Both the position numbers and the translations under genes were made by a program. The notes below the pieces were generated by a model. The model had not been told where the DNA came from and made no database searches. It saw only the letters and a program-made list of their open reading frames with translations. A stretch of 64,000 nucleotides of DNA. Source: Azorinus chamasolen. Lineage: Eukaryota; Mollusca; Bivalvia; Cardiida; Solecurtidae. Within the stretch, counting starts at the first letter, position 1; every line of letters starts with the position of its first letter. The DNA lies in assembly GCA_963576725.1 (NCBI GenBank), contig OY755241.1:29514853-29578852 (forward strand). The letters are read 5' to 3'. This document shows positions 22,980 to 33,500 of this stretch, piece by piece.

Positions 22980-23115
22980 TAAAACCCCTCTAATGCGACC
23001 ACTTAAAAGAGGTATACTTTTGGGTGCTAGAGGCGTGTGGTAGCTTAATGCAGGACAAAAGTAATGCATTACTTTTGTACTGCATTAAGCAACCACCTGC
23101 TTATAACGATAAAGT
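22980..23115. mobile_element. C' MITE with shortened palindrome
   Basis: TAAAACCCCTCTAATGCGACC, then TGGTAGCTTAATGCAGGAC, AAAAGTAATGCATTACTTTT and the complement arm. The AGAAAGCTCCTATAGGAGCTTTCT centre present in full copies is missing and the hairpin remains perfect. Confidence 0.7.
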
Positions 23116-23840
23116 TTAAACACGTCTAAAGTTCAAATACCACCAAAGTTCAAACACGCCAAACACGCCGAGTAGCCTATTTACCCCTGTTTGAAACTTT
23201 CAGCTATTGTCCAACATTCAGGGCTGTTTTCACTCAGAATTATGACATGACCAAAAAAATTAATTATATGCACGATGTCATTATTTCTTATACGAATATC
23301 CATGCAGGGAATGATTAGGGCACCTACATTATTGCGATGCCAAACGTCTCATGTGGCTCATTCTACTGTAATTGTAGGCTTATTGGAGTTCTCCCCCTTT
23401 AGTGCTCACATTTTCCCGCTGACGGTGTTCAGTTTGACAGCTAGGGGGAAAAGGTTTGTTTCGTGGTTATTCTGACAGAAAAAAACAATGCTGACGGATT
23501 TAATATAATTTTATTAGAAGACTGTTGAACGTTTCTACTGTTGTAGGTTTCTTTTTATCTTCCTGAAAGCTGTATACAGTATAAAGTAGTAAACTGGCTA
23601 TTATATCTACATACATCATTTCACTGAAATCTGTAATTATCCCCCTTGTTGACAACTTCATTAATAGTAAAAACATTGTTTAACATCTTACAATCGCGCT
23701 GAAAATATACATGCATATAAAATATGGGTATTTTCGTTAGTTCAGTAAATTTGAATGTAATTGATAGTTTGCTTCAATCTTTTTTGCTGATCTTGAGACG
23801 GCTGATTGTTCATTAGAGAAAGTCACATGATGGCAATTAC

Positions 23841-23882
23841 CAAAGACCTATGATAACACACGTGTTTTATCATAGGTCTTTG
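23841..23882. repeat. 42-bp perfect-arm palindrome centred on CACGTG
   Basis: CAAAGACCTATGATAACA, CACGTG, TTTTATCATAGGTCTTTG. The centre is a canonical E-box. It stands alone; flanks CAATTAC continue the symmetry loosely. Confidence 0.8.
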
Positions 23883-24053
23883 CAATTACTTAGTATGCAA
23901 ACAGTTATCAAAAATAATAATGTATGCTGCAGTCACCTGACTCCAACAAATTAACACTTTCTACCAAGGACATCCATACACTGTTATTTGCAAACAGTGT
24001 ATACCCAGAGCTAGAGGTGTCAGTGTTGGAAATTTCTGTATCATATATCGATT

Positions 24054-24300
24054 ATATATCGATTTCTATACACACATGATTTATGCTCTGTAGTTACATC
24101 TGAGTGTAAAAAGTCAAAAGCACAGTTATATTTTAAAATCAGTCGTTCGTAAAATAGCAGTCAAAATTTTAAAGGGTTCCGTTTTGGAAATATCTAAACA
24201 ATGTTGCTGAATTAGGCCTACCACACGGAGTAAACACTAAAAATGGTGGAAATGAAAGTATGCGTGGAAATACTTCAGAAGAATTTCACTGCAAGTATGT
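24054..24300 (+). repeat. Duplicated block (copy 1), possible promoter and first exon
   Basis: About 245 bases that recur at 52708-52956 with roughly 85 percent identity by eye. It holds GGGTTCCGTTTTGGAAATATC, a YY1-like AAAATGGTGG (AAAATGGCGG in the other copy) and ends CACTGCAAGTATGT, where GCAA|GTATGT would be a good splice donor. It could be a promoter with first exon, or an unrecognised mobile element. The MARCH candidate exon overlaps its end. Confidence 0.6.
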
Positions 24301-24442
24301 TCCAGGTAAAGCTTGCTTGGAGATGTCCAGAGCAAGTCTACGCAGACAGATGTTTCACAAAAATCTTGACCGCCTCCTCACAGAGACCACCCTTCAACCA
24401 GTACAGGAAGAACATCAGTATAACAGAACAGAGGATGCAGAG
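24260..24442 (+). CDS. Candidate 5' exon of the MARCH-type gene
   Basis: An open stretch of 61 codons from an ATG at 24260 (a second in-frame ATG is at 24323) to a donor GCAGAG|GTACAG. It ends in phase 0, the phase needed by the exon at 30393. The part after 24323 (MSRASLRRQMFHKNLDRLL...) reads like real charged, helical protein. Against it: no known domain, and GCAA|GTATGT or CCAG|GTAAAG upstream are rival donors. Transcript data would settle it. Confidence 0.45.
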
Positions 24443-24638
24443 GTACAGGGGTCTGAATGCTTAACCCTTTCCCTCATATAATTTATGTTTTCACACATTT
24501 GCAAACAGAGTAGACCCAGTTCAGACAGCTCCTATAAGAGTCTGTCCTGTTTGCCAATCAAATGTTATACATATGTTTCTTCAGTTTCTAAAATGGCTAC
24601 AATGTTGCACCTTCCATATTTCATTATAACTATTTTAC

Positions 24639-24767
24639 GGTGAGAGAAGTTTCATGCATGCAGCCCCCAAACTCTGGAATGCTCTTCCATCAGGCATTAG
24701 AGATGCAAGCTCACTGGCATGTTTCAAAAAATCTCTGAAAACGCATTTCTTCAACATCTATTATTAG
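24639..24767 (+). pseudogene. C-terminal remnant of LINE ORF2
   Basis: Forty-two codons followed by TAG at 24765. The motif order GERSFMHAAPKLWN, LPSGIRDA, FKKSLKTHFF matches the C-terminus of non-LTR retrotransposon polyproteins. The endonuclease and polymerase parts are absent, as expected from 5' truncation. Confidence 0.85.
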
Positions 24768-24889
24768 GGCAGTTTAGAAAACGTAGCTGCTAATCGTCGA
24801 TTATCATAACTGCTGCATTGGCCACAGCGTCTTGATACTGCCACTCCCTTATGACTGTGGACTTTTAAACCCCTTTTTTCAAATATAAT

Positions 24890-26229
24890 TAGGGATGTTA
24901 ACGATTAATCGGTTAACCGGTTAATCGTTATAAACTCGGTTAACCGGTTTCACTTTTCCTTCAAAGGTTAACCTGAAAAAAAAAATATTTGGATAAAAAG
25001 TTTGTTGCACGTAAGTAGCATAAGACACCTCCACTGCTCACTTTTAACTGCCTTGACATCTCGTCGAGTTAACACGCCACGGGCGTGTAGGCCCTATACT
25101 TCGTCTACAGTGGTTGCCAGGGAACCCTGATATCAAACCAGTGGGATAGGACTATTGACATATCCCCAATTAACTGTTGTTATTTTGTGATTTTAGCAGA
25201 TTAAGATTAGTGATGTACAGGTATTGTTTACAAAGAAAGATGTAGAAAACTTGCTAGGGTAATTTAGTTCAAACAGAATTTCAAGGAACATGTTCCAATT
25301 CTTAAGTTCTACATTTTCAATATGCACGCTAAAATTCGTGTGTTTTTGACAACGAATATTTTCTGTTCCATGTTTCATTTTTAACAAAAAATATATGATC
25401 AACGTCAAGAATACAAAAGACGATAAAGTCGATCTTCTTAAGAAAAGTGTGTTGTTCCAGATCAGTTGTAATAACTGAGTTTGATGCAGCGTAACTATTA
25501 AAGATAAAAAATAACACCCTGAAAATTTAATGCGATGCGGTTCCGATTCGATTGTCAATTTGATAAATTTCTGTATTGTATCATTCACAAGCAGGTTACG
25601 TAATTTACGTTTCGTATTGTCGTCTGCTACAGTCTGCATTTGCTGTCTGTTAGTGTGGCAAAAATGTCATCTGAAAATTTATTCTACTTAAATTTTGAAC
25701 TTCGTCTGTTTGGTTTTATACAGCTGAACAGGATAAGGGTAGGAATTGATGGATCCAGATCCAGTGCTTACCATATCTAAGTTGTGTGTATATTCGTTGT
25801 CAGAAAACACATGAATTTTAGCGTGCAGTTGTAAAATGTAAAACTTCAGAACTGGAACATGTTCCGTGAATATCAGGTTTCAGTCGTACCTCAACCCTAA
25901 TAGAACACCCCCAATATTTCATAGTTACACTTATGTGTAGTGTGTGTCGACAGTGTCGTTTTACAGATTTTTAATGAGTTTCGAAGCAGTCTGGATCCAG
26001 ATAGGAAACAGTTTCACTCGAGGTCTGATCTGAATTCAAGCTTTTCGACACTTGTCAATAGATTATTCAAAGAACGTGTGCCTTTCAGTAACATTTACGA
26101 TAAACATCGGGTAGACAGATTATTCTCGGCAGGACAATGGTTTAATTTTATGTCAGGTTAACCGGTTCGGTTAACCGGTTTTTGCTTACGATTAACCGGT
26201 TACAGTTTCCGTAACCGTTAACATCCCTA
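24890..26229. mobile_element. Non-autonomous hAT element, 1.34 kb
   Basis: Ends TAGGGATGTTAACGATTAAT and complement GTAACCGTTAACATCCCTA, with an exact 8-base target duplication AATATAAT (24882-24889 and 26230-26237), the hAT signature. Subterminal regions hold several AACCGGTT copies. No transposase was found; a 148-residue minus frame at 25193-25639 has no recognisable domain. A family-E-like fragment with CGTCTGCTACAG lies inside. Confidence 0.9.
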
Positions 26230-27463
26230 AATATAATGCTCCACAAATGTAGAAGAAAAAATAGATAAATGAATAACAAAAACCTCATCCATATTTTTAT
26301 GGACTTCTAGGGAATCCCCTTGCTGTTGAACATGCGGGTGTTGTGTCAGCGGGATTCTGCTGTCCAGGTGTTGGTTTCAGAGGGAGTGCTGTTGTCAAAC
26401 GGGGCATCCCTATATGCTTGGTACCTCTGGTAACTCCAGTTCCAATGCCGGAGGGAGCACCGTAGTGGAACAGGGCATCCCTCTACGGTATAATACCGCG
26501 CTGGTACATTGGGAGTCTTGCTGGCATGACTTGCTACCCTGCCCTCAACCAGTGCCAGGGATTCCTGTTAAGCTAACCCAGTTTTTCTTATTTTTGCTTA
26601 CCAGTGAACTGGGTCGTGTTATATATGGGCAGCCGGCAGATTAAGCCTGTACGGTCTAATGCAGCATCGCGTGTCTCAATCAGTCTCGATTTGTCCGATG
26701 CGATTCCTTTGCTGTTGCAACCGGTGGGATATGTTGTAGGGACAGTATACAGGATACCTTCTTTAGCTCTACTTTGGCTGGGCTTTTTGGGTTCCCATAA
26801 TAGGACATTTTATTCTGTAATTAAATTTTGGATATACCCTATTACAGCTCTATTAAAATATGATCCGTTTTGTACTCCCTCATTGCCATAGCGGGTCGAA
26901 TAGTGTTTGACTGGAGGGGTTGCATAGTGCGCGTATATAACAGTTGTTTATTTGTATTGCTTAGTTTATATGCATGAACTTCAAATTGATGTTCTGTTAC
27001 CCAATTTTCCGGCAATATTTTATGTGTAGTGTTGTATGCCAAAACAAATGTACCCAAGTCTGTTGAGTCTGGGTCAAAATTGTGTGACGTACTGGCACTG
27101 TGCATAGAATGTTACATTCAAGTTTTGTTTTTTATGATCTGAGTGCGTTGACACAATGTAATAGAGCATAATACGACACAGACAGATAAACTTACGGAAA
27201 AGATGAAGTTGATTTACCTATGTCCTTAATAAATTCTTTTTTATTATTGTTCTTATCTATATATAAGTATTAAATATATTTTATCTTAAATGTTCTATAA
27301 TTTACGCATTATTGTATATAAAATGTATCTTTGTGAAGCGCTTTTGAACGCACATATCCTGTATGAAAAGAGCGCTATATAAATGTGGTATAATAATAAC
27401 TATTTTGTCCATGAACATTCAGTAGGTATTGAAGTTTGGGCTAAACAGAGAATGGGGACAGGG

Positions 27464-27640
27464 TTAACCCTTATTCTATGAATATTCATGCAAGAAATAC
27501 TGGCATTGTGAATATTAATTACATTAATGTTTTTAAAGGAAAAACCTGCGTTATCAGATCTTTATTATTCACTAAGTAAACAGAGTAGACCCTGATCAGA
27601 AGGCTTTGTTGCAAAGGAGTAGAAAGGCATACATCAGGGT
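27464..27640 (+). mobile_element. Family A1 MITE, abutting the previous MITE and broken by element F
   Basis: TTAACCCTTATTCTATGAATATTCATG starts at the same TTAA that ends the preceding A element. The palindrome is decayed. Its right part (AAAGGAGTAGAAAGGCAT) is cut by the F palindrome. Confidence 0.7.
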
Positions 27641-27803
27641 CCCTGCTTATAAAACTTTTAGTTGAGTCTGAGAATGTTCTCAAGCATTTGATTGGTCAGA
27701 TTTGAGCCTTTGGCTCAAATCTGACCAATCAAAAGCTTATGAACTCAAATCTGACCAATCAAAAGCCTGAGAACGAAACTCAGACTCAACTAAAAGCTTT
27801 ATA
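27636..27803. mobile_element. Palindromic element F, copy 2
   Basis: GGGTCCCTGCTTATAAAACTT, then GTTGAGTCTGAGAATG..., centre GAGCCTTTGGCTC. Here the right arm, not the left, carries the CTGACCAATCAAAAGC segment twice, so relative to 12593-12780 this copy is inverted. Confidence 0.75.
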
Positions 27804-28154
27804 TGAAAGTAATGCAGAAAGTTTCTATGGGAGCTTCTACATAATGTTCGTCCTGCATTAACCCTTTTTGTCATATAAGTGCTTTTTTTCAAACAGTAGA
27901 CCCAGATTAGATGGCTCCTACAGGGTCTGTTCTGTTTGCTTTATGAAATTCTACTAAATCTAGCTCTACAGTTTCTACCATCACAAAACATTTATATGTA
28001 CATATGCGATTATAAAAAAAATCAGCTAATTAAAATGGATGACTTCATTTCAACAGGAAGATTTGAAGCAACTTAACTCATTCTTTACTATATGTAGCCA
28101 TTGTCATAAGTCTCGTACGAAATAATTTTCTTCTGCAATTTGTCATCTGCTGCA
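27804..28154. other. MITE fragments, no gene
   Basis: Part of a C-type arm (AATGCAGAAAGTTTCTATGGGAGCTT), an A element from TTAACCCTTTTTGTCATAT (27858) with a decayed palindrome, and a family-E start with TTCTGCAATTTGTCATCTGC. Confidence 0.55.
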
Positions 28155-30075
28155 ATAATGAAAGTAGTGTAGAATCATAACAATATGAGTAGAGTAGCAT
28201 CAAAACAATATGAGTAGTACTAGAATAGCATCAAAACAATATGAGTAGTGTAGAATCATAACAATATGAGTAGAGTAGCATCAAAACAATATGAGTAGTA
28301 CTAGAGTAGCATCAAAACAGTTACGAGTGTGATACAGTAGCATCAAAACAGTATGATAGAGTAGCATCAAAACAATATGAGTAGTACTAGAGTAGCATCA
28401 AAACAGTTACGAGTGTGATACAGTAGCATCAAACAGTACGATACAGTAGCATCAAAACAGTACGATACAGTAGCATCAAACAGTACGATACAGTAGCATC
28501 AAACAGTACGATACAGTAGCATCAAACAGTACGATACAGTAGCATCAAACAGTACGATACAGTAGCATCAAACAGTACGATACAGTAGCATCAAACAGTA
28601 CGATACAGTAGCATGAAACAGTACGATACAGTAGCATCAAACAGTACGATACAGTAGCATCAAACAGTATGATACAGTAGCATCAAAACAGTATGAGTAG
28701 AGTAGCATCAAAACAGTACAATACAGTAGCATCAAACAATATGAGTAGAGTAGCATCAAAACAGTATGATAGAGTAGCATCAAAACAATATGATAGAGTA
28801 GCACCAAACAGTATGATAGAGTATCATCATAACAGTATGATAGAGTAGCATCAAAACAGTATGATAGGGTAGCATCAAACAGTATGATAGAGTAGCATCA
28901 AAACAGTATGATAGAGTAGCATATAAACAATGAGCATCAAAACAATATGATAGAGTAGCATCAAAACAGTATGATATAGTAGCATCAAAACAGTATGATA
29001 CAGTAGCATCAAACAGTATGATAGAGTAGCATCAAAACAGTATGATAGAGTAGCACCAAACAGTATGATAGAGTAGCATCAAACAGTATGATAGAGTAGC
29101 ATCAAAACAGTATGATAGAGTATCATCAAAACAGTATGATAGAGTAGCATATAAACAATGAGCATCAAAACAATATGATAGAGTAGCATCAAAACAGTAC
29201 GATACAGTAGCATCAAAACAGTATGATAGAGTATCATCAAAACAGTATGATAGAGTAGCATATAAACAATGAGCATCAAAACAATATGATAGAGTAGCAT
29301 CAAAACAGTATGATGTAGTAGCATCAAAACAGTATGATACAGTAGCATCAAAACAGTACGATACAGTAGCATCAAACAGTACGATACAGTAGCATCAAAC
29401 AGTACGATACAGTAGCATCAAAACAGTATGATACAGTAGCATCAAAACAGTATGATACAGTAGCATCAAACAGTATGATGTAGTAGCATCAAAACAGTAT
29501 GATACAGTAGCATCAAAACAGTATGATACAGTAGCATCAAAACAGTATGATACAGTAGCATCAAAACAGTATGATGTAGTAGCATCAAAACAGTATGATA
29601 CAGTAGCATCAAAACAGTACGATACAGTAGCATCAAACAGTACGATACAGTAGCATCAAAACAGTATGATAGAGTATCATCAAAACAGTATGATAGAGTA
29701 GCATATAAACAATGAGCATCAAAACAATATGATAGAGTAGCATCAAAACAGTATGATATAGTAGCATCAAAACAGTATGATACAGTAGCATCAAAACAAT
29801 ATGATAGAGTAGCATCAAAACAATATGATAGAGTAGCATCAAAACAGTATGATACAGTAGCATCAAAACAATATGATAGAGTAGCACCAAAACAATATGA
29901 TAGAGTAGCACCAAAGCAAAACGATAGAGTAGCATCAAAACTACTTATTACAGAGTCACTTAACATCAAAACAGTATAAAAGAGAAGCATCAAAGCAATA
30001 AGCATTCAAAACAATATGAGTAGAGTAGTATCAAACAATATGAGTAGAGTAGTTTTAAAACAATATGAGTATTTC
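28155..30075. repeat. 1.9-kb satellite of 23-26-bp units
   Basis: About 75 units of AGTAGCATCAAAACAGTATGATAC with drifting length and base changes. Higher-order blocks are visible, for instance a segment with GCATATAAACAATGAGCATC that recurs four times (near 28920, 29150, 29260 and 29700). The long minus-strand open frames here follow from the unit and are not genes. Confidence 0.95.
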
Positions 30076-30124
30076 ATATGCAAACACAATGGATACAATT
30101 TGCATGTTGATTTATTATGTATAT

Positions 30125-30385
30125 TTTATGTTCCACACACTTTTTACAGTTTGTATATGACTTTATTATGAGTATCTCATGTGCAAACAATTGATACAGT
30201 TTGTATGTGACTTTATTATGAGTATCTCATGTGCCAAACAATTGGTACAGTTTGTATGTGACTTTATTATGAGTATCTCATGTGCCAAACAATTGGTACA
30301 GTTTGTATGTGGCTTTGTTATGAGTATCTCATGTACCAAACAATTGGTACAGTTTGTATATGGCTTTGTTATGAGTATTTCATGT
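30125..30385. repeat. 51-bp tandem repeat ending at a splice acceptor
   Basis: About five units of TTTGTATGTGACTTTATTAT, GAGTATCTCATGTGCCAAAC, AATTGGTACAG. The last unit runs into CATGTTTTACAG, the splice acceptor of the exon at 30393. Each unit ends in TACAG, so it carries an acceptor-like dinucleotide. Confidence 0.9.
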
Positions 30386-30392
30386 TTTACAG

Positions 30393-30529
30393 TCAGTGAC
30401 AGATATTGACTACATCAATGAGGAGTTGGGGGACTTACCGCACACCCGTCATCCAGCAACAGGAGAAGGCAGGTCCCCAATCTATAGACCTAAACCGGAT
30501 TGGAAGACTGCATCAAAGAAAGACTTGGG
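30393..30529 (+). CDS. MARCHF2/3-like: MARCH gene, exon (N-terminal region)
   Basis: Acceptor CATGTTTTACAG, donor TTGGG|GTAGAA. Open in one frame (TDIDYINEELGDLPHTRHPA...) and ends in phase 2, which joins GG+A to the next exon. Hydrophilic, no known domain. Confidence 0.75.
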
Positions 30530-33500
30530 GTAGAAATTACAATTATAAATGAAATTGCCAAAATGCATGATTATATCATTAATTTATTTTGCCACTGTCA
30601 ACATTTCTTTTTTTCTTGTACCATTATAAAGATAAAATTTAGTCTAATTAGTACATGTATGAAATTGAATAATGTCATTATTTCGTACATTAATACTCAT
30701 AAAATGAAGGGTTGTAATTAATTTTCTTCTGTTGCCCAGACCTTCTCTACGCCCATTTAGTGAGTACGAGAATTTGAATCACACCTACGCTGAGCCCTGG
30801 TCCCCAAGCATTGCCACTCCAGAGCCATGCCAGGAACCAGCTGTGGACAAGCCTCACTACAAGAAGAAAACACAGGTGAGTGGATGTTGTTATGCTGTAT
30901 ATTTATAATGATAGTATTGATTGGATATTGGCGTGTTTATGTATAATGATTGTATTGATTGGATATTGGCGTGTTTATGTGTAATGATTGTATTGATTGG
31001 ATATTGGCGTGTTTATGTGTAATGATTGTATTGTTTGGATATTGGCGTGTTTATGTGTAATGATTGTATTGTTTGGATATTGGCGTGTTTATGTGTAATG
31101 ATTGTATTGTTTGGATATTGGCGTGTTTATGTATAATGATTGTATTGTTTGGATATTGGCGTGTTTATGTGTAATGATTGTATTGTTTGGATATTGGCGT
31201 GTTTATGTATAATGATTGTATTGTTTGGATATTGGCGTGTTTATGTGTAATGATTGTATCAAATGGTATTGGTGTGGTTATGTGTAATGATTGTATTAAT
31301 GAGATATTGATGTGTTTATGCGTAATGATTGTATTGATTGGGTATTGGACAGGCCTGGAAAATTCCACTCGTCCGCTCACCATGACAAGTAACTTTCTTG
31401 CAGGACGAGTAGAATTTCAGAAATTTTAACAATGATTTTAAGTAAAAATAGACAAAAGCAGCTGGCAGGACGAGTAAAAGTTTTAGGATTTTTCCAGCCC
31501 TGTAATGGTGTGTTTTTGTATAATTATTATTATACCACATTTATATAGCGCTCTTTTCACACAGAATATGTGCATTCAAAAGCTCTTCACCTGGATGAAA
31601 TCACTAACCGGAACGAATCAAATGATCATCTATCCGGACAATAAAAGATATACAATAGATATACAATATAAATGAAATCACTAGCTGAAGGGAACCACAT
31701 GATTCCCTCTATGGCAATGGGCGGCCAAATGAACCAACCCAAATACCACTCGAGCCATTGTATACACAAAACAGAGAAAATATATTGATTAGATATTGGT
31801 GTGTTTATGTGTAATGATTGTATTGATTGGATATTGGGGTGTTTATGTATCGATTGGATATTGGTGTGGTTATGTGTAATGATTGTATTGATGAGATATT
31901 GGTGTGTTTATGTATATGCTCGAAATGTACAGTACTGTGAAACTTCTCAAAACTGACTCTGAAATTGGTATTAACCCATTCCCTTGTAAGCTATTTTCAG
32001 ATCTAACCTCTTTGAATAGATCTGCGGAAAAGGAGTATTTACCTTAATAAAAAAAGAGAATTTTATTTTTAATTGTGCAGTTTGAAACCATTGTGATAAA
32101 TAGAGCAATTTTTCCAGAGGAGCAAATGCTACATATTTATTGTTACAAAAAGTGACTTACAGACTCAATAAAATCGATTCTGCAATTTTCTCTTTTTATG
32201 CCCCCAAAGCTAGGCTTTGGCGGCATATAGTGATCGCACCGTGCGTGGGTGTGTGGGTGGGTGGGTGGGTGTGTGTACCTTTTGTCCGGAGTATATTTCC
32301 TTTGTCACATCAGCTACGGATACCAAATTTGGTGTGTGAGTTCATCTTGGGATGGCGGACTGTTGCGTACCATTTTCTTGTCACTGTGACCTTGACCTTT
32401 GACCTTGATTTTACAAAAAGCTTGTCCGGAGCATATCTCCTATACCTTACCAGCAATGGATTCCAAATTTGGTGTGTGAGTTCATCTTGGGATGGCGGAG
32501 TGTCGCGTACCATTTCCAGGTCACTCTGACCTTGACCTTGACCTTTGACCTCGATTTAAAAAAAAAGCTTATACCTTACCAGCTACAAAAAGTTTGTCCG
32601 GAGTATATCTCCTATAACTTACCAGCTAAGGATTCCAAATTTGGTGTGTGAGTTCATCTTGGGATGGAGGAGTGTCACTTACATTTTCAGTTCACTGTGA
32701 CCTTGACCTTTGAACGATTTTACAAAAAGCTTGTCCAGTGCATATCTCCTATACCTTACCAGATACGGATTCCAAATTTGGTGTGTGCGATCACCTTGAG
32801 ATGGCGGAGTGTCGCGTACCATTTTCAGGTTACTGTGACCTTGACCTTGACCTCTGACCTAGATTTTACAAAAAGCTTGTACGGAGCATATCTCCTATGC
32901 CTTACCAGCTACAGATTCCAAATTTGGTATGTGAGTTCATCTTGGGATGGCGGAGTGTCGCGTACCATTTCCAGGTCACCTTGACCTTCACCTTTGACTT
33001 CGATTTTACAAAAAGCTTATACCTTACCAGCTGCAAAAAGCTTGTCCGGAGTATATCTCCTATACTTTACCAGCTACGGATTCCAAATTTGGTGTGTGAG
33101 TTCATCTTGGGATTGCGGAGTGTTGCGTACCATTTTCAGTTCACTGTGACCTTGACATTTGACCGATTTTACAAAAAGCTTGTCCGGAGCATATCTCCTA
33201 TACCTTACCAGCTACGGATTCCAAATTTGGTGTGTGAGATCATTTTGAGATGACGGAGTGTCGCGTACCATTTTCAGGTCACTATGACCTTGACCTTTGA
33301 CCTCGATTTTACAAAAAGCTTGTCCGGAGCATATCTCCTTACCAGCTACGGATTCCAAATTTGGTGTGTGAGTTTATCTTGGGATGGAGGAGTGTCGCGT
33401 ACCATTTTCAGGTCACTGTGACTGTGACCTTGACCTTCGACCTCGATTTTACAAAAAGGTTTTCTAGAGAATATCTCCTATACCTTACCAGCTAAGGATT

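Larger units (their letters stand above)
24637..27395 (+). mobile_element. 5'-truncated L2/CR1-like LINE, itself split by a hAT element
   Basis: It opens inside the last codons of a reverse-transcriptase ORF2 (24639-24767, with FMHAAPKLWNALPSGIRDAS and KKSLKTHFF, then a stop), a tail well known in L2/CR1-type elements. The far end has AAGCGCTTTTGAACGCAC...GAGCGCTATATAAATGTGG and (TAA)n, also typical. An 11-base target duplication surrounds it. The 24890-26229 part is a hAT insertion. The long stretch 26240-27320 gave no recognisable coding sequence and may include another insertion. Confidence 0.8.
24461..27467 (+). mobile_element. piggyBac-type MITE A split by a LINE
   Basis: Left part TTAACCCTTTCCCTCATATAA to 24636, right part from about 27396 to GGACAGGGTTAA at 27467. 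Together they form an ordinary 250-bp A element. The break carries an 11-base target duplication, ATAACTATTTT (24626-24636 and 27396-27406), left by the LINE. Confidence 0.85.

Noticed and set aside
24243..24464. Overlapping frame MVEMKVCVEILQ...
   Set aside because: Competes with the 24260 frame on the same strand; only the latter joins the next exon in phase with protein-like content after the donor-like sites.
25193..25639. 148-residue minus frame inside the hAT element
   Set aside because: No hAT transposase motifs; AT-rich composition and no homologue recognised.
26414..26891. Two plus frames after the hAT
   Set aside because: They lie in the LINE-derived region, overlap each other and match nothing I know.
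28155..30075. Minus-strand open frames (LYHTVLM / SYCFDA repeats)
   Set aside because: Translation of a 24-bp satellite; no start context, no family, units drift in length.
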